Assembly (NCBI GenBank): GCA_039025395.1
Contig: JBCCOK010000012.1
Coordinates: 22,892-86,891, forward strand
Source: Hoeflea_A sp039025395
GTDB lineage: Bacteria > Pseudomonadota > Alphaproteobacteria > Rhizobiales > Rhizobiaceae
Direction: 5' to 3'
Length of the DNA stretch: 64,000 nt
This document shows, piece after piece, positions 18,011-26,112 of the stretch. The position numbers were made by a program, and so were the translations under genes. Under the pieces are notes generated by a model. The model saw nothing but the letters and a program-made list of their open reading frames with translations. It did no database searches and had not been told where the DNA came from. Each line of letters begins with the position of its first letter. The stretch's first letter is position 1.

Positions 18011-19114
18011 ATGAGCGAACAGGCAAGCGAAGTCGGGAATGCGCTGCTGAGCTGGTACGACCGCAATCACCGTGTCCTGCCCTGGCGGATTGCGCCGGCA
18101 GATCGCGCGCGTGGAATTCAGCCGTCGGCCTATCATGTCTGGCTGTCTGAGATCATGCTTCAGCAGACAACGGTTCGGGCGGTGCAGCCCTATTTCCTCA
18201 AATTCGTTTCACGCTGGCCCAATGTAACGGCGCTGGCGGCAGAAAAGGATGACGAGATCATGCGCGCCTGGGCGGGTCTTGGTTATTATTCACGCGCCCG
18301 CAACCTGAAAAAGTGCGCTGAGCGCGTTGCCTTCGAGCTCGGCGGCATCTTTCCGGCAGACGTGGAGGAACTCAAAAAGCTGCCGGGGATTGGAGACTAT
18401 ACGGCTGCCGCCATAGCCGCGATCGCCTTCGGCCGCCGCGCCGCCGTCGTCGACGGCAATATCGAACGGGTCGTGGCCCGTCTCGAGCAGATTGAAACCC
18501 CGCTTCCGGCGGCCAAATCCGCTATCAAGAAAAGGATGTACGCCTTCACACCCGGTGAGCGGCCTGGGGATTTCGCGCAGGCCATGATGGATCTTGGCGC
18601 GACCATATGCACGCCGAAGCGACCTGCCTGCGGGCTCTGCCCGGTCAGCAGCGCATGTTCGGCAGGCGGAACCGGTGAGGCGGAAAAATTGCCGGTGAAG
18701 CAGGCAAAAAAGCCGCGGCCGGTTCGACGTGGTGCGGCCTTCGTGGCGGTCGCTGAAGACAACAGCATTCTATTGCGCAAACGGCCCGGAAGCGGCCTGC
18801 TTGGGGGTATGGCCGAAGTTCCGACCAGCGGGTGGAACGCCAAATGCGACGGCGCGCTCGGAGCCGCCGCAGCACCTTTTGCAGGCGACTGGCAAATGGC
18901 CGGAACGATCACGCATGTCTTCACACATTTCGAGTTGCGTCTCGACGTCTACCACGCGGATTTCGCGCTGCGACCGCAGGTCGACGAAGGCTGGTGGTCA
19001 CCGCAGCGCGAATTGTCCGAAGAGGCTCTGCCAACTGTCATGAAAAAAGCAATTGCAGCTGCTATGGAGTCGACGCAGAGAAAAAGCCGACCCGGACAAG
19101 GAACGCTCATTTGA
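18011..19114 (+). CDS. mutY: A/G-specific adenine glycosylase MutY
   Basis: A 367-residue DNA repair glycosylase that removes adenine mispaired with 8-oxoguanine. The helix-hairpin-helix and catalytic region is LPGIGDYTAAAIAAIAFGRRAAVVDGNIERV; the early VWLSEIMLQQTTV motif contains the catalytic Glu. A [4Fe-4S] loop is present as C-x6-C-x2-C-x5-C (CTPKRPACGLCPVSSAC). The C-terminal third is the NUDIX-like 8-oxoG recognition domain (LLRKRPGSGLLGGMAEVPTSGW). The stop overlaps the start of the next gene. Confidence 0.96.
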   Translation: MSEQASEVGNALLSWYDRNHRVLPWRIAPADRARGIQPSAYHVWLSEIMLQQTTVRAVQPYFLKFVSRWPNVTALAAEKDDEIMRAWAGLGYYSRARNLKKCAERVAFELGGIFPADVEELKKLPGIGDYTAAAIAAIAFGRRAAVVDGNIERVVARLEQIETPLPAAKSAIKKRMYAFTPGERPGDFAQAMMDLGATICTPKRPACGLCPVSSACSAGGTGEAEKLPVKQAKKPRPVRRGAAFVAVAEDNSILLRKRPGSGLLGGMAEVPTSGWNAKCDGALGAAAAPFAGDWQMAGTITHVFTHFELRLDVYHADFALRPQVDEGWWSPQRELSEEALPTVMKKAIAAAMESTQRKSRPGQGTLI

Positions 19115-19728
19115 GGCGAAAATCGATCGAGCATATCGTCTTCGATATCGGACGCGTGCTTTTGCACTACGATCCTCAAATTCCTTTCAACCGGATCATT
19201 CCCGACGAGGAAGAACGGCAGTGGTTCTTTGAACATGTGTGCACGATCGACTGGAATGTCGAGCAGGATCGCGGCCGAAGCTGGGAGGAAGCGGAAGCGG
19301 CGGCAATCGCTGCATATCCTGAACACGAGACACTGATCCGTGCATTCCGGCTAAACTGGCACGAGATGGTTCCGCACGCCTATGAAGACACCGTGGATAT
19401 CATGCTCGGCCTGATCGACGACGGGCATGACGTCACCATGCTCACCAATTTTGCCTCGGACACCTTTCGCGAGGCAATGCAACGGTTTGACTTCCTGAGC
19501 GAGCCGCGCGGCGTAACCGTGTCGGCTGATGTCGGGGCGATCAAACCGCAACCGGAAATCTTCAAGATCCACGCGACCGCCTACGCGCTGGAACCGGAAG
19601 CAACTCTTTTCATCGACGACAGCCCTATGAATGTCGAAGGTGCGCGCGCGATGGGATGGACTGCCCTGCAGTTTACCGACGCCGCAACGCTTGCAAAAGA
19701 CTTGCAGAAAATGCGCCTAATAGGCTGA
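19111..19728 (+). CDS. HAD-superfamily hydrolase (YihX-like)
   Basis: A 205-residue phosphatase of the haloacid dehalogenase superfamily. The nucleophile motif is FDIGRVLLHYD (D12), motif II is MLTNFAS, the motif III lysine lies in GAIKPQPEIF, and motif IV is LFIDDSPMNVEGA. The DxG form of motif I matches the sugar-phosphate phosphatase YihX rather than the DxDG forms. I start it at TTG 19111, which overlaps the mutY stop (TTGA) and has an AAGGA element about 10 nt upstream; no ATG fits the domain start. Translation is probably coupled to mutY. Confidence 0.82.
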   Translation: MRRKSIEHIVFDIGRVLLHYDPQIPFNRIIPDEEERQWFFEHVCTIDWNVEQDRGRSWEEAEAAAIAAYPEHETLIRAFRLNWHEMVPHAYEDTVDIMLGLIDDGHDVTMLTNFASDTFREAMQRFDFLSEPRGVTVSADVGAIKPQPEIFKIHATAYALEPEATLFIDDSPMNVEGARAMGWTALQFTDAATLAKDLQKMRLIG

Positions 19729-19760
19729 ATTCGAACGGTTTTTATTTATCGTAGCCCGGC

Positions 19761-20897
19761 TCATATACGGGATGCAGCCATTTCCTCGCGGACGATGCGG
19801 CGCAAATCATCGATAGGCTGCAACGCATCGGCTTCCTCGAAATGCCAGAATGTCCAGCCATTGCAGGCATCAAGACCCTGAACTGTCGCTCCAACGCGGT
19901 GGATCGATCCCTCGGCAGCGCCGCTGACCAGCGTCCCGTCTGCCCGAACGACAGCACTGTGACGGCGTTTCGAACAGTGCAGCGTTGCTCCCGGCTTCAG
20001 GAGGCCCGCATCGATCAACACGCTGAATGCGACGCGCGGCTCCGCCTTTTTTCCCGTCATGACGGTCAATGTTGCTTCGCCGTGTGGCGTAACACCGGCA
20101 ATGCGCCGTTCGGCAGCTTGAATATACTGCGGCTCGCGTTCGATCCCGATGTAGCGCCGGCCGAGACGCCTGGCGACGGCGCCTGTCGTTCCCGAACCGA
20201 AGAACGGATCCAGCACGACATCACCGGGCCTTGAAGACGACATCAGCACACGCGCCAAGAGCGCTTCGGGTTTTTGTGTCGGATGCGCTTTCTTGCCATC
20301 ATCGCCTTTCAGGCGTTCGGCGCCGCTGCAGATCGGAAAGAGCCAGTCGGAGCGCATTTGCACATCGTCATTGGCTGCCTTCATGGCCTCGTAGTTGAAC
20401 GTATAGCCCTTGGCGTTCTGATCGCGGCTCGCCCAGATCATCGTCTCGTGTGCGTTCTGAAAGCGGCGGCCGCGAAAATTCGGCATCGGGTTGGTCTTTC
20501 GCCAGACGATGTCGTTGAGGATCCAGAAGTTGAGGTCCTGAAGCAAAGCGCCGACACGAAAAATATTGTGGTAGGAGCCGATGACCCAGATTGTTCCCGA
20601 CGGCTTCAGCACACGGCGGCACGCAAGCAGCCAGACACGGGTGAATGCATCATAGGCCTCGAAGGAATCAAACTGATCCCATGCATTGTCGACGGCATCT
20701 ACCTTTGAATGATCCGGGCGATGCAGGTCGCCGGCGAGCTGAAGATTGTAGGGAGGATCAGCAAAGATAACGTCTACCGACTTCTCGGGCAGCGCTTCCA
20801 GCGCAGCAACGCAGTCGCCTTGGATGATGGTGTCCAACAGATTTGAAGGGTCGGCGGTGGATGCGCCGTTGACATCGGCGATCGACAGTACAGACAT
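19761..20897 (-). CDS. ccrM: Cell-cycle-regulated DNA adenine methyltransferase CcrM (GANTC)
   Basis: A 378-residue N6-adenine methyltransferase of the beta group. DPPY is at 47-50 and the SAM-binding DPFFGSGTTG at 230-239, in the order typical for this class. A C-terminal extension of about 100 residues (from about 275, ending in the LDACNGWTFWHFEE region) matches the RAMA-like domain of CcrM needed for DNA binding. Orthologues methylate GANTC and couple gene expression to replication in alphaproteobacteria. A single GANTC site lies 43 bp upstream of its start. It converges with the HAD gene at 19728. Confidence 0.95.
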   Translation of the reverse strand: MSVLSIADVNGASTADPSNLLDTIIQGDCVAALEALPEKSVDVIFADPPYNLQLAGDLHRPDHSKVDAVDNAWDQFDSFEAYDAFTRVWLLACRRVLKPSGTIWVIGSYHNIFRVGALLQDLNFWILNDIVWRKTNPMPNFRGRRFQNAHETMIWASRDQNAKGYTFNYEAMKAANDDVQMRSDWLFPICSGAERLKGDDGKKAHPTQKPEALLARVLMSSSRPGDVVLDPFFGSGTTGAVARRLGRRYIGIEREPQYIQAAERRIAGVTPHGEATLTVMTGKKAEPRVAFSVLIDAGLLKPGATLHCSKRRHSAVVRADGTLVSGAAEGSIHRVGATVQGLDACNGWTFWHFEEADALQPIDDLRRIVREEMAASRI

Positions 20898-20939
20898 TTG
20901 ATACCCACATACGCTTACTCACAGAACTGGCGGCATGGT

Positions 20940-20944
20940 GAATC
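20940..20944. promoter_or_regulatory. GANTC methylation site upstream of ccrM
   Basis: A GAATC lies 43 bp upstream of the ccrM ATG and is the only GANTC in the 185 bp divergent region. In Caulobacter, ccrM transcription responds to the methylation state of GANTC sites near its promoter. An analogous feedback is possible here but rests on one site, which could occur by chance. Confidence 0.4.
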
Positions 20945-20981
20945 AATATGGTTGATAAATCGGAAACGGGCTGTGCAGAAC

Positions 20982-21009
20982 GCATGGCGTTGTGCTTGGC
21001 ATGGCGTTG
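20982..21009. repeat. 11-bp direct repeat in the ccrM/HAD divergent region
   Basis: GCATGGCGTTG occurs at 20982-20992 and again at 20999-21009, a 17 bp period. It sits between the divergent ccrM and HAD genes. It could be a regulator site or a slippage product. Confidence 0.5.
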
Positions 21010-21051
21010 GTGTATCAGCCCGGTTTGTCATTTTGCCCTCTAACACGCCGC

Positions 21052-21084
21052 GACCCGCTCAGGACCCGCCCAGGACCCGCCGAT
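21052..21084. repeat. Three 11-bp tandem repeats covering the ribosome-binding region
   Basis: Three 11-bp units beginning GACCCGC (21052-21062, 21063-21073, 21074-21084) run directly into the ATG at 21083. The CAGGA at each junction can act as a Shine-Dalgarno element, so changes in copy number would move or multiply the ribosome-binding site. Confidence 0.6.
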
Positions 21085-21772
21085 GACAGGTTTCGACCTT
21101 ATCGTTTTTGACTGCGACGGCGTCGTCGTCGATTCAGAGATTATCGCCGCGCAATATGAAGCAAAGCTTTTGAGCGAGGCCGGTTATCCGATCGAGCCGC
21201 ATCAGATGGCTGAACGGTTTGCCGGGATGACGTGGAAAGACATCCTGCTTGCAATCGAAAAGGAAGCAGACATTCCGCTATCGGCCAGCCTGCTGGAAAA
21301 ATCCGAAAAGGCGCTCGACCAGAAGCTGGCAAATGGCGTGAAAGGAATTCCCGGAGTACGCAAGGCGGCAATGCAAATCGCGCTGCCGCGATGCATTTGC
21401 TCAAACTCCAAACCGCACCGCATCGAAGCCATGTTGAAGCGAACCGGCACCCTCGATTTGTTCAAAGACCGTTTTTTCTCCGCTGCCGAAGTTGGGGAAA
21501 AGCGCCCCAAGCCGGCGCCGGATGTGTTTGAGTATGCGGCGGAAAAAATGGGGGTTGATCCGGCTCGCACGGTGGTCGTCGAGGACTCTGCGCATGGGGT
21601 CGAGGGTGCTCGGGCCGCAAACATGCGGGTCATCGGATTTACCGGTGCGTCACATACCTATCCATCGCATGCGGATCAGCTGACAGAAGCCGGTGCCGAA
21701 ACAGTCGTCAACCGCATGGAAGACCTTCCGCCGACTGTGACAGCGCTTTCAAGTTGGTCGGGAGTGCTTTAG
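21083..21772 (+). CDS. HAD-superfamily phosphatase (beta-phosphoglucomutase/phosphoglycolate-phosphatase type)
   Basis: A 229-residue HAD subfamily IA enzyme. Motif I is FDCDGVVVDSE (D10 and D12), the cap domain covers about residues 18-85, the motif II serine is in CICSNSKP, the motif III lysine in GEKRPKPAPDVF, and motif IV is VVVEDSAHGVEGARAANM. The DCDGVLVDSE-like form and GARAANM place it with YieH/Pgmb-like sugar-phosphate phosphatases; the exact substrate is unknown. It is divergent from ccrM. No partner gene follows on the same strand. Confidence 0.85.
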   Translation: MTGFDLIVFDCDGVVVDSEIIAAQYEAKLLSEAGYPIEPHQMAERFAGMTWKDILLAIEKEADIPLSASLLEKSEKALDQKLANGVKGIPGVRKAAMQIALPRCICSNSKPHRIEAMLKRTGTLDLFKDRFFSAAEVGEKRPKPAPDVFEYAAEKMGVDPARTVVVEDSAHGVEGARAANMRVIGFTGASHTYPSHADQLTEAGAETVVNRMEDLPPTVTALSSWSGVL

Positions 21773-21846
21773 CCACGTTTCCTTTGATCACCGCATGTCC
21801 GTGTCAAAAGGCAACGCAGGGTATTCCACATATACAGGCGCACAGC

Positions 21847-22449
21847 TCAGCCCTGGTCATAGGGGCCCTCGTCGAAGCCGATAAAGATCTGCACGGATCG
21901 TGATGCAGCGATCGGGATATTGACCTCGGGATCGTTGAAAAGGAATTGCGTCGTCGGCGTGCCGTCCGGCAAAGATGTCTGGAATTCCGTGAGCTCTGAA
22001 TAAAGCACGCGGTTGGTCCCGTTTTCGACAACGGCAACCCTGATCGGCATCGTGATGGTCCCGGACGCGCCAGCCGGGCCTGCCTGCGCACGGCCGGCCG
22101 CAACAACCTGAATGTTCATCTGATCGCCGGTAATACTGCATTGGCGTGTCGTATCGGCGATGGCTGCCTGATAGACAACCTTCGACGGATCCTCTTCGCC
22201 ACCGCGCTCATATTTGCGGTAGTAGGACGTTCCATCCCGGAGTTTAATCGGCGGGCAGGCGCCCTGAACGATTTTTTCGCCCAGCACGGGATCGGTTTCC
22301 GGCTCTCTTGCTTGCCGCTGGGTGTCCTGGCCGAGCCCAAGTGTATTGATTCCAGAGGAATTGCACGCAGCGAGAACAACCGCAAAGAGCGAAAAAACAA
22401 ACAAATGCATCGATTTAGTCAACACAGCTTCTGTCCCTCTCAAAGGCAT
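21847..22449 (-). CDS. Conserved hypothetical lipoprotein
   Basis: A 200-residue predicted lipoprotein. A hydrophobic segment (HLFVFSLFAVVLAAC) ends in a lipobox VLAAC; the mature part starts CNSSG. Visible elements are an LRDGTSYYRKYERGG stretch and a beta-rich C-terminal half. I do not recognise a characterised family; similar proteins of unknown function occur in Rhizobiales. ATG 22449 follows GGAG at good spacing; GTG 22425, with AGAGGG upstream, is an alternative that gives a more typical signal-peptide length. It is divergent from thrC. Confidence 0.75.
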   Translation of the reverse strand: MPLRGTEAVLTKSMHLFVFSLFAVVLAACNSSGINTLGLGQDTQRQAREPETDPVLGEKIVQGACPPIKLRDGTSYYRKYERGGEEDPSKVVYQAAIADTTRQCSITGDQMNIQVVAAGRAQAGPAGASGTITMPIRVAVVENGTNRVLYSELTEFQTSLPDGTPTTQFLFNDPEVNIPIAASRSVQIFIGFDEGPYDQG

Positions 22450-22600
22450 TCGGCACTCCAAACTAGAGTGCAAGCTGGACCACAATGTGATGGTTGCATT
22501 TCTGCACTTTCAGGAGTCATTTCGATGTTCTATACCAGCGCATTGTTCGATCACAACACCTACCGTGTCGCCTCTGAGCAAAGCTAACAGGAATTGAACC

Positions 22601-24016
22601 GTGCAATATATTTCAACGCGTGGCGCAGCGCCCCAGCTTGGCTTCAGCGAAGTGCTCTTGGATGGTCTTGCCCGTGACGGCGGACTTTATGTCCCACAGC
22701 ACTGGCCGCAACTGTCGACAACCAAAATTCGCAACCTTCGCGGCAAGTCCTATGAGAGCATTGCGTTTGAGGTCCTCTACCCCTTCGTCGAGGGAGAGCT
22801 TTCCGCCAGTACCTTCCGCGAAATGATCGATGCCGCCTATGCAACATTCAGGCATCCGGCTGTCGTCCCATTGGTTCAGACAGGCGACAACAGCTTCGTC
22901 ATGGAGCTTTTTCACGGACCGACACTGGCATTCAAGGATGTAGCGATGCAACTGCTGGCGCGGTTGATGGACCATGTCCTGAAAGACCGCGGCGAGCGGG
23001 CCACGATCGTCGGCGCAACATCGGGCGATACAGGCGGTGCTGCAATCGATGCATTTGCCGGCCGCGAAAATGCCGATATCTTTATTCTGTATCCGAACAA
23101 CCGGGTTTCACCGGTACAGCAGCGTCAGATGACGACCTCTGGCGCAGCAAATGTACGTGCACTCGCTGTAAACGGGAACTTCGATGACTGTCAGAATCTC
23201 GTCAAGGCGATGTTCAATGACACGGCTTTTCGCGACCGCGTGAGACTATCCGGCGTCAATTCAATCAACTGGGCCCGAATCATGGCCCAGATCGTCTACT
23301 ATTTCACTTGCGCGGTTTCGCTTGGTGCGCCCGACCGTCGCGTTTCCTTTTGCGTGCCCACCGGAAACTTCGGCGACATATTTGCAGGCTATTGCGCAAA
23401 ACAGATGGGCCTGCCGGTCGCAAATCTGGTGGTTGCGACAAACGAGAACGATATTCTGGCGCGGACGCTCGAGACCGGTCGCTATGAGACCCGCGACGTT
23501 GTCGCCACCACGTCACCATCGATGGACATTCAGATTTCGTCGAATTTCGAACGCCTTCTCTTCGATGCCTATGAACGCAATAGCGATGCGGTCGTTCGCA
23601 GTATGGGAAGCCTTGCCCAGTCTGGCGCCTTCACTGTGGCGCCGGGGGCGCTCAGCCGTATCAGAAACGACTTTTCAGCAGGTACCGCGACGCAAGCCGA
23701 AGCGGCCGCCACCATCAGGGATGTGTTGTCTCGCGCGAGTTACCTGCTCGACCCGCATACGGCAACAGGCGTATGCGTCGCGAACAGGTTCGAAACGGAC
23801 GACGCGCCGATGATTACCCTTGCAACAGCGCATGCAGCAAAGTTTCCTTCGGCAGTAAAATCGGCTTGCGGTATTGACCCGGCACTTCCGTCGTGGCTCT
23901 CTGATCTTATGGATCGGGAGGAAACGTTTGAATTGCTGCAGCCGGATCTCGACAGCGTCGAGAACTACATTTCCCGAAATGCGCGCGCGGCAGAGGAGAA
24001 TCGGATCGAAATATGA
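22601..24016 (+). CDS. thrC: Threonine synthase
   Basis: A 471-residue PLP enzyme converting O-phosphohomoserine to threonine. The N-terminal MQYISTRGAAPQLGFSEVLLDGLARDGGLYVP is characteristic, and the PLP lysine is K112 in HGPTLAFKDVAMQLL. The phosphate/PLP loop is GATSGDTGGAAIDAF. It uses a GTG start with AGGA upstream. Homoserine kinase, the preceding pathway step, is encoded 10 kb away on the other strand at 33148-34110. The ATGA overlap couples it to the M16 peptidase gene, a pairing common in Rhizobiales. Confidence 0.96.
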   Translation: MQYISTRGAAPQLGFSEVLLDGLARDGGLYVPQHWPQLSTTKIRNLRGKSYESIAFEVLYPFVEGELSASTFREMIDAAYATFRHPAVVPLVQTGDNSFVMELFHGPTLAFKDVAMQLLARLMDHVLKDRGERATIVGATSGDTGGAAIDAFAGRENADIFILYPNNRVSPVQQRQMTTSGAANVRALAVNGNFDDCQNLVKAMFNDTAFRDRVRLSGVNSINWARIMAQIVYYFTCAVSLGAPDRRVSFCVPTGNFGDIFAGYCAKQMGLPVANLVVATNENDILARTLETGRYETRDVVATTSPSMDIQISSNFERLLFDAYERNSDAVVRSMGSLAQSGAFTVAPGALSRIRNDFSAGTATQAEAAATIRDVLSRASYLLDPHTATGVCVANRFETDDAPMITLATAHAAKFPSAVKSACGIDPALPSWLSDLMDREETFELLQPDLDSVENYISRNARAAEENRIEI

Positions 24017-25308
24017 GCGTTGAGTGTACGCGTCTTACAAGTGGTTTGACTGTCGTAACCGAGACGATGCCGCATCTGGAGAGTGCTGCTCTCGGCGTCT
24101 GGATCAAATCGGGATCACGTGATGAAGCCGAAGACGAGCACGGCATCGCCCATTTGCTGGAACACATGGCATTCAAGGGTACTGACAAACGCTCGGCCCG
24201 GCGTATTGCAGAAGAAATCGAAAATGTCGGCGGCGAAGTCAACGCGGCGACCTCGATTGAGACAACATCTTACTATGCCCGCCTTTTGAAAGATCATGTG
24301 CCGCTGGCGATCGACATCCTCGCAGATATCCTGACCAACTCCGTGTTCGACGAAACGGAACTTGAGCGCGAGAAACACGTCATCCTGCAAGAGATCGGTG
24401 CGGCCATCGATACGCCCGATGATGTGGTGTTCGATCAGTTTTCTTCTTCCGCTTTCCGCGATCAGACAATCGGCCGGTCTATACTCGGGACGCCGAAAAC
24501 CGTGCAGTCCTTTTCCTCCGATCAGATCCGCGCTTATCTTGCCCGCAATTACACTGCGGACCGGATGATCATCGTCGCAGCCGGCGCGGTTGAACACGAC
24601 GCTCTGGTGCGTCTCGTCGAAGACCGTTTTGCCGGTATCAATGCTTCGAAAGAGGACGATCATCAGGTTCCGGTAGCACGCTACACCGGCGGCGAGTATC
24701 GCGAACGCCGCGATCTCATGGATGTTCAGTTGCTGATCGGCTTTGAGGGCCGAGCCTACCATGCGCGCGATTTTTACGCTTCGCAGATTCTTGCAAATGT
24801 GCTTGGCGGGGGCATGTCGTCACGCCTTTTTCAGGAAGTCCGTGAACACCGCGGGCTTTGTTATTCGGTCTACGCACTGCATTGGGGGTTTTCCGACAGC
24901 GGCGTATTCGGTGTGCACGCTGCAACGGGGTCTGAGGACATTCCGGAACTCGTGCCGGTAATCATAGACGAATTGCGGAAAGTCTCCGAACACGTCGACT
25001 TTTCTGAAATCGAGCGTGCAAGGGCGCAATTCAGGGCCGGCCTGATGATGGCGCAAGAAAGCCCCGCAGCGCGTGCCAGCCAGGTCGCGCGCCAGATGCT
25101 GCTTTACGGGAGACCGATACCGAACGATGAGCTGATGGACAGGCTCCAAAATATAACACCACAAAGGCTGACCGATCTTTCCGGTCGACTGTTCTTCGAC
25201 ACGCCCGTTACCCTTTCGGCGGTGGGCCCTCTCGATAACCTGATGTCGCTTGCAGAAATCGGAGCCGGTCTCTCGTCAAATGGCATCTCAAGGGCAGCCG
25301 CCGGTTAG
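24013..25308 (+). CDS. M16-family zinc metallopeptidase (mitochondrial-processing-peptidase-like)
   Basis: A 431-residue pitrilysin-family protein. The inverted zinc motif HxxEH is at 47-51 (HLLEHMAFKGT), with the downstream Glu in the EREKHVILQEI region. The C-terminal half (YYARLL..., GGMSSRLFQEVREHRGLCYSVY) is the usual inactive repeat that completes the chamber. Alphaproteobacterial members are the closest bacterial relatives of the mitochondrial processing peptidase beta subunit. It is translationally coupled to thrC. No signal peptide is seen, so it is probably cytoplasmic. Confidence 0.93.
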   Translation: MSVECTRLTSGLTVVTETMPHLESAALGVWIKSGSRDEAEDEHGIAHLLEHMAFKGTDKRSARRIAEEIENVGGEVNAATSIETTSYYARLLKDHVPLAIDILADILTNSVFDETELEREKHVILQEIGAAIDTPDDVVFDQFSSSAFRDQTIGRSILGTPKTVQSFSSDQIRAYLARNYTADRMIIVAAGAVEHDALVRLVEDRFAGINASKEDDHQVPVARYTGGEYRERRDLMDVQLLIGFEGRAYHARDFYASQILANVLGGGMSSRLFQEVREHRGLCYSVYALHWGFSDSGVFGVHAATGSEDIPELVPVIIDELRKVSEHVDFSEIERARAQFRAGLMMAQESPAARASQVARQMLLYGRPIPNDELMDRLQNITPQRLTDLSGRLFFDTPVTLSAVGPLDNLMSLAEIGAGLSSNGISRAAAG

Positions 25309-25459
25309 AACATAATTTGCTGATGCGGGGTCATTCGATGGCTGAGAAGGACGTTGTTTTTCCAGGCGCACGGTGCAAAGCAAGGCGTTGCTCGCGGAGG
25401 CCTTCGCAGCAAACAAAACCAGCCGAACTGCCGCGGTCGACCTGCTCTGCGTTAACAAG

Positions 25460-26104
25460 ATGCGCTCCGGCACTGTGACACCGCTCCGTTTCCTTTCAAG
25501 GCGAGAAGCTTCGCTCCGAATTGAAGGTGAAGGCGTTTATCTACGAATTCCAAGGCGCCATGATTTCGAGCAGTGGACGCGCGTGCGCAGCACGAGCAGA
25601 CGCTTCCTGGAACCATGGGAGCCGACCTGGGCACGCGACGACCTTACGCGGCGGTCTTTTATGAGGCGGATTGAACGCTACGACGCTGATTACCGCGAAG
25701 GACGCGCATTGCCGTTGTTTCTTTTTCTTTCAGGCTCCGACCGGCTTATTGGCGGCCTCAACGTCACGAATATAAGACGGGCTGCGGCCCAGTCCTGCAT
25801 GATCGGCTACTGGATGTCGGAGGAAAATGCCGGGAAAGGCCTTATGCTTTCAGGTCTGGAGGCGGCAATTCCCTATATCTTCGAAACGTTGCAGTTGCAC
25901 AGAATAGAAGCTGCCTGTATTCCCGGTAACAATCGTTCCGTCAGGCTCCTTGAAAAGGCCAATTTTCAGCGTGAAGGCTATCTGCGAGGCTATCTTAAGA
26001 TTAATGGCGAATGGCGCGATCATCACCTATACGCACTGCTGGCGCCTGACTGGAGAAATACAGGACGGCAGTTCAACTTGTCGGAACACTCTGCCGGATC
26101 GTAA
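25460..26104 (+). CDS. GNAT acetyltransferase (RimJ/RimL-like)
   Basis: A 214-residue N-acetyltransferase. The GNAT core runs from LRIEGEGVYLRIPRRHDFEQW (about 20-40) through the acetyl-CoA binding segment YWMSEENAGKGLMLSGLEA to IPGNNRSVRLLEKANFQREGYLRGYLKING, typical of the RimJ/RimL/SpeG group that modifies ribosomal proteins or other amines. I prefer ATG 25460, where conservation begins; in-frame codons continue upstream to a GTG at 25373 with no recognisable domain. It follows the M16 peptidase by 151 bp, in an order common in Rhizobiales. Confidence 0.85.
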   Translation: MRSGTVTPLRFLSRREASLRIEGEGVYLRIPRRHDFEQWTRVRSTSRRFLEPWEPTWARDDLTRRSFMRRIERYDADYREGRALPLFLFLSGSDRLIGGLNVTNIRRAAAQSCMIGYWMSEENAGKGLMLSGLEAAIPYIFETLQLHRIEAACIPGNNRSVRLLEKANFQREGYLRGYLKINGEWRDHHLYALLAPDWRNTGRQFNLSEHSAGS

Positions 26105-26112
26105 ATAGTCTG

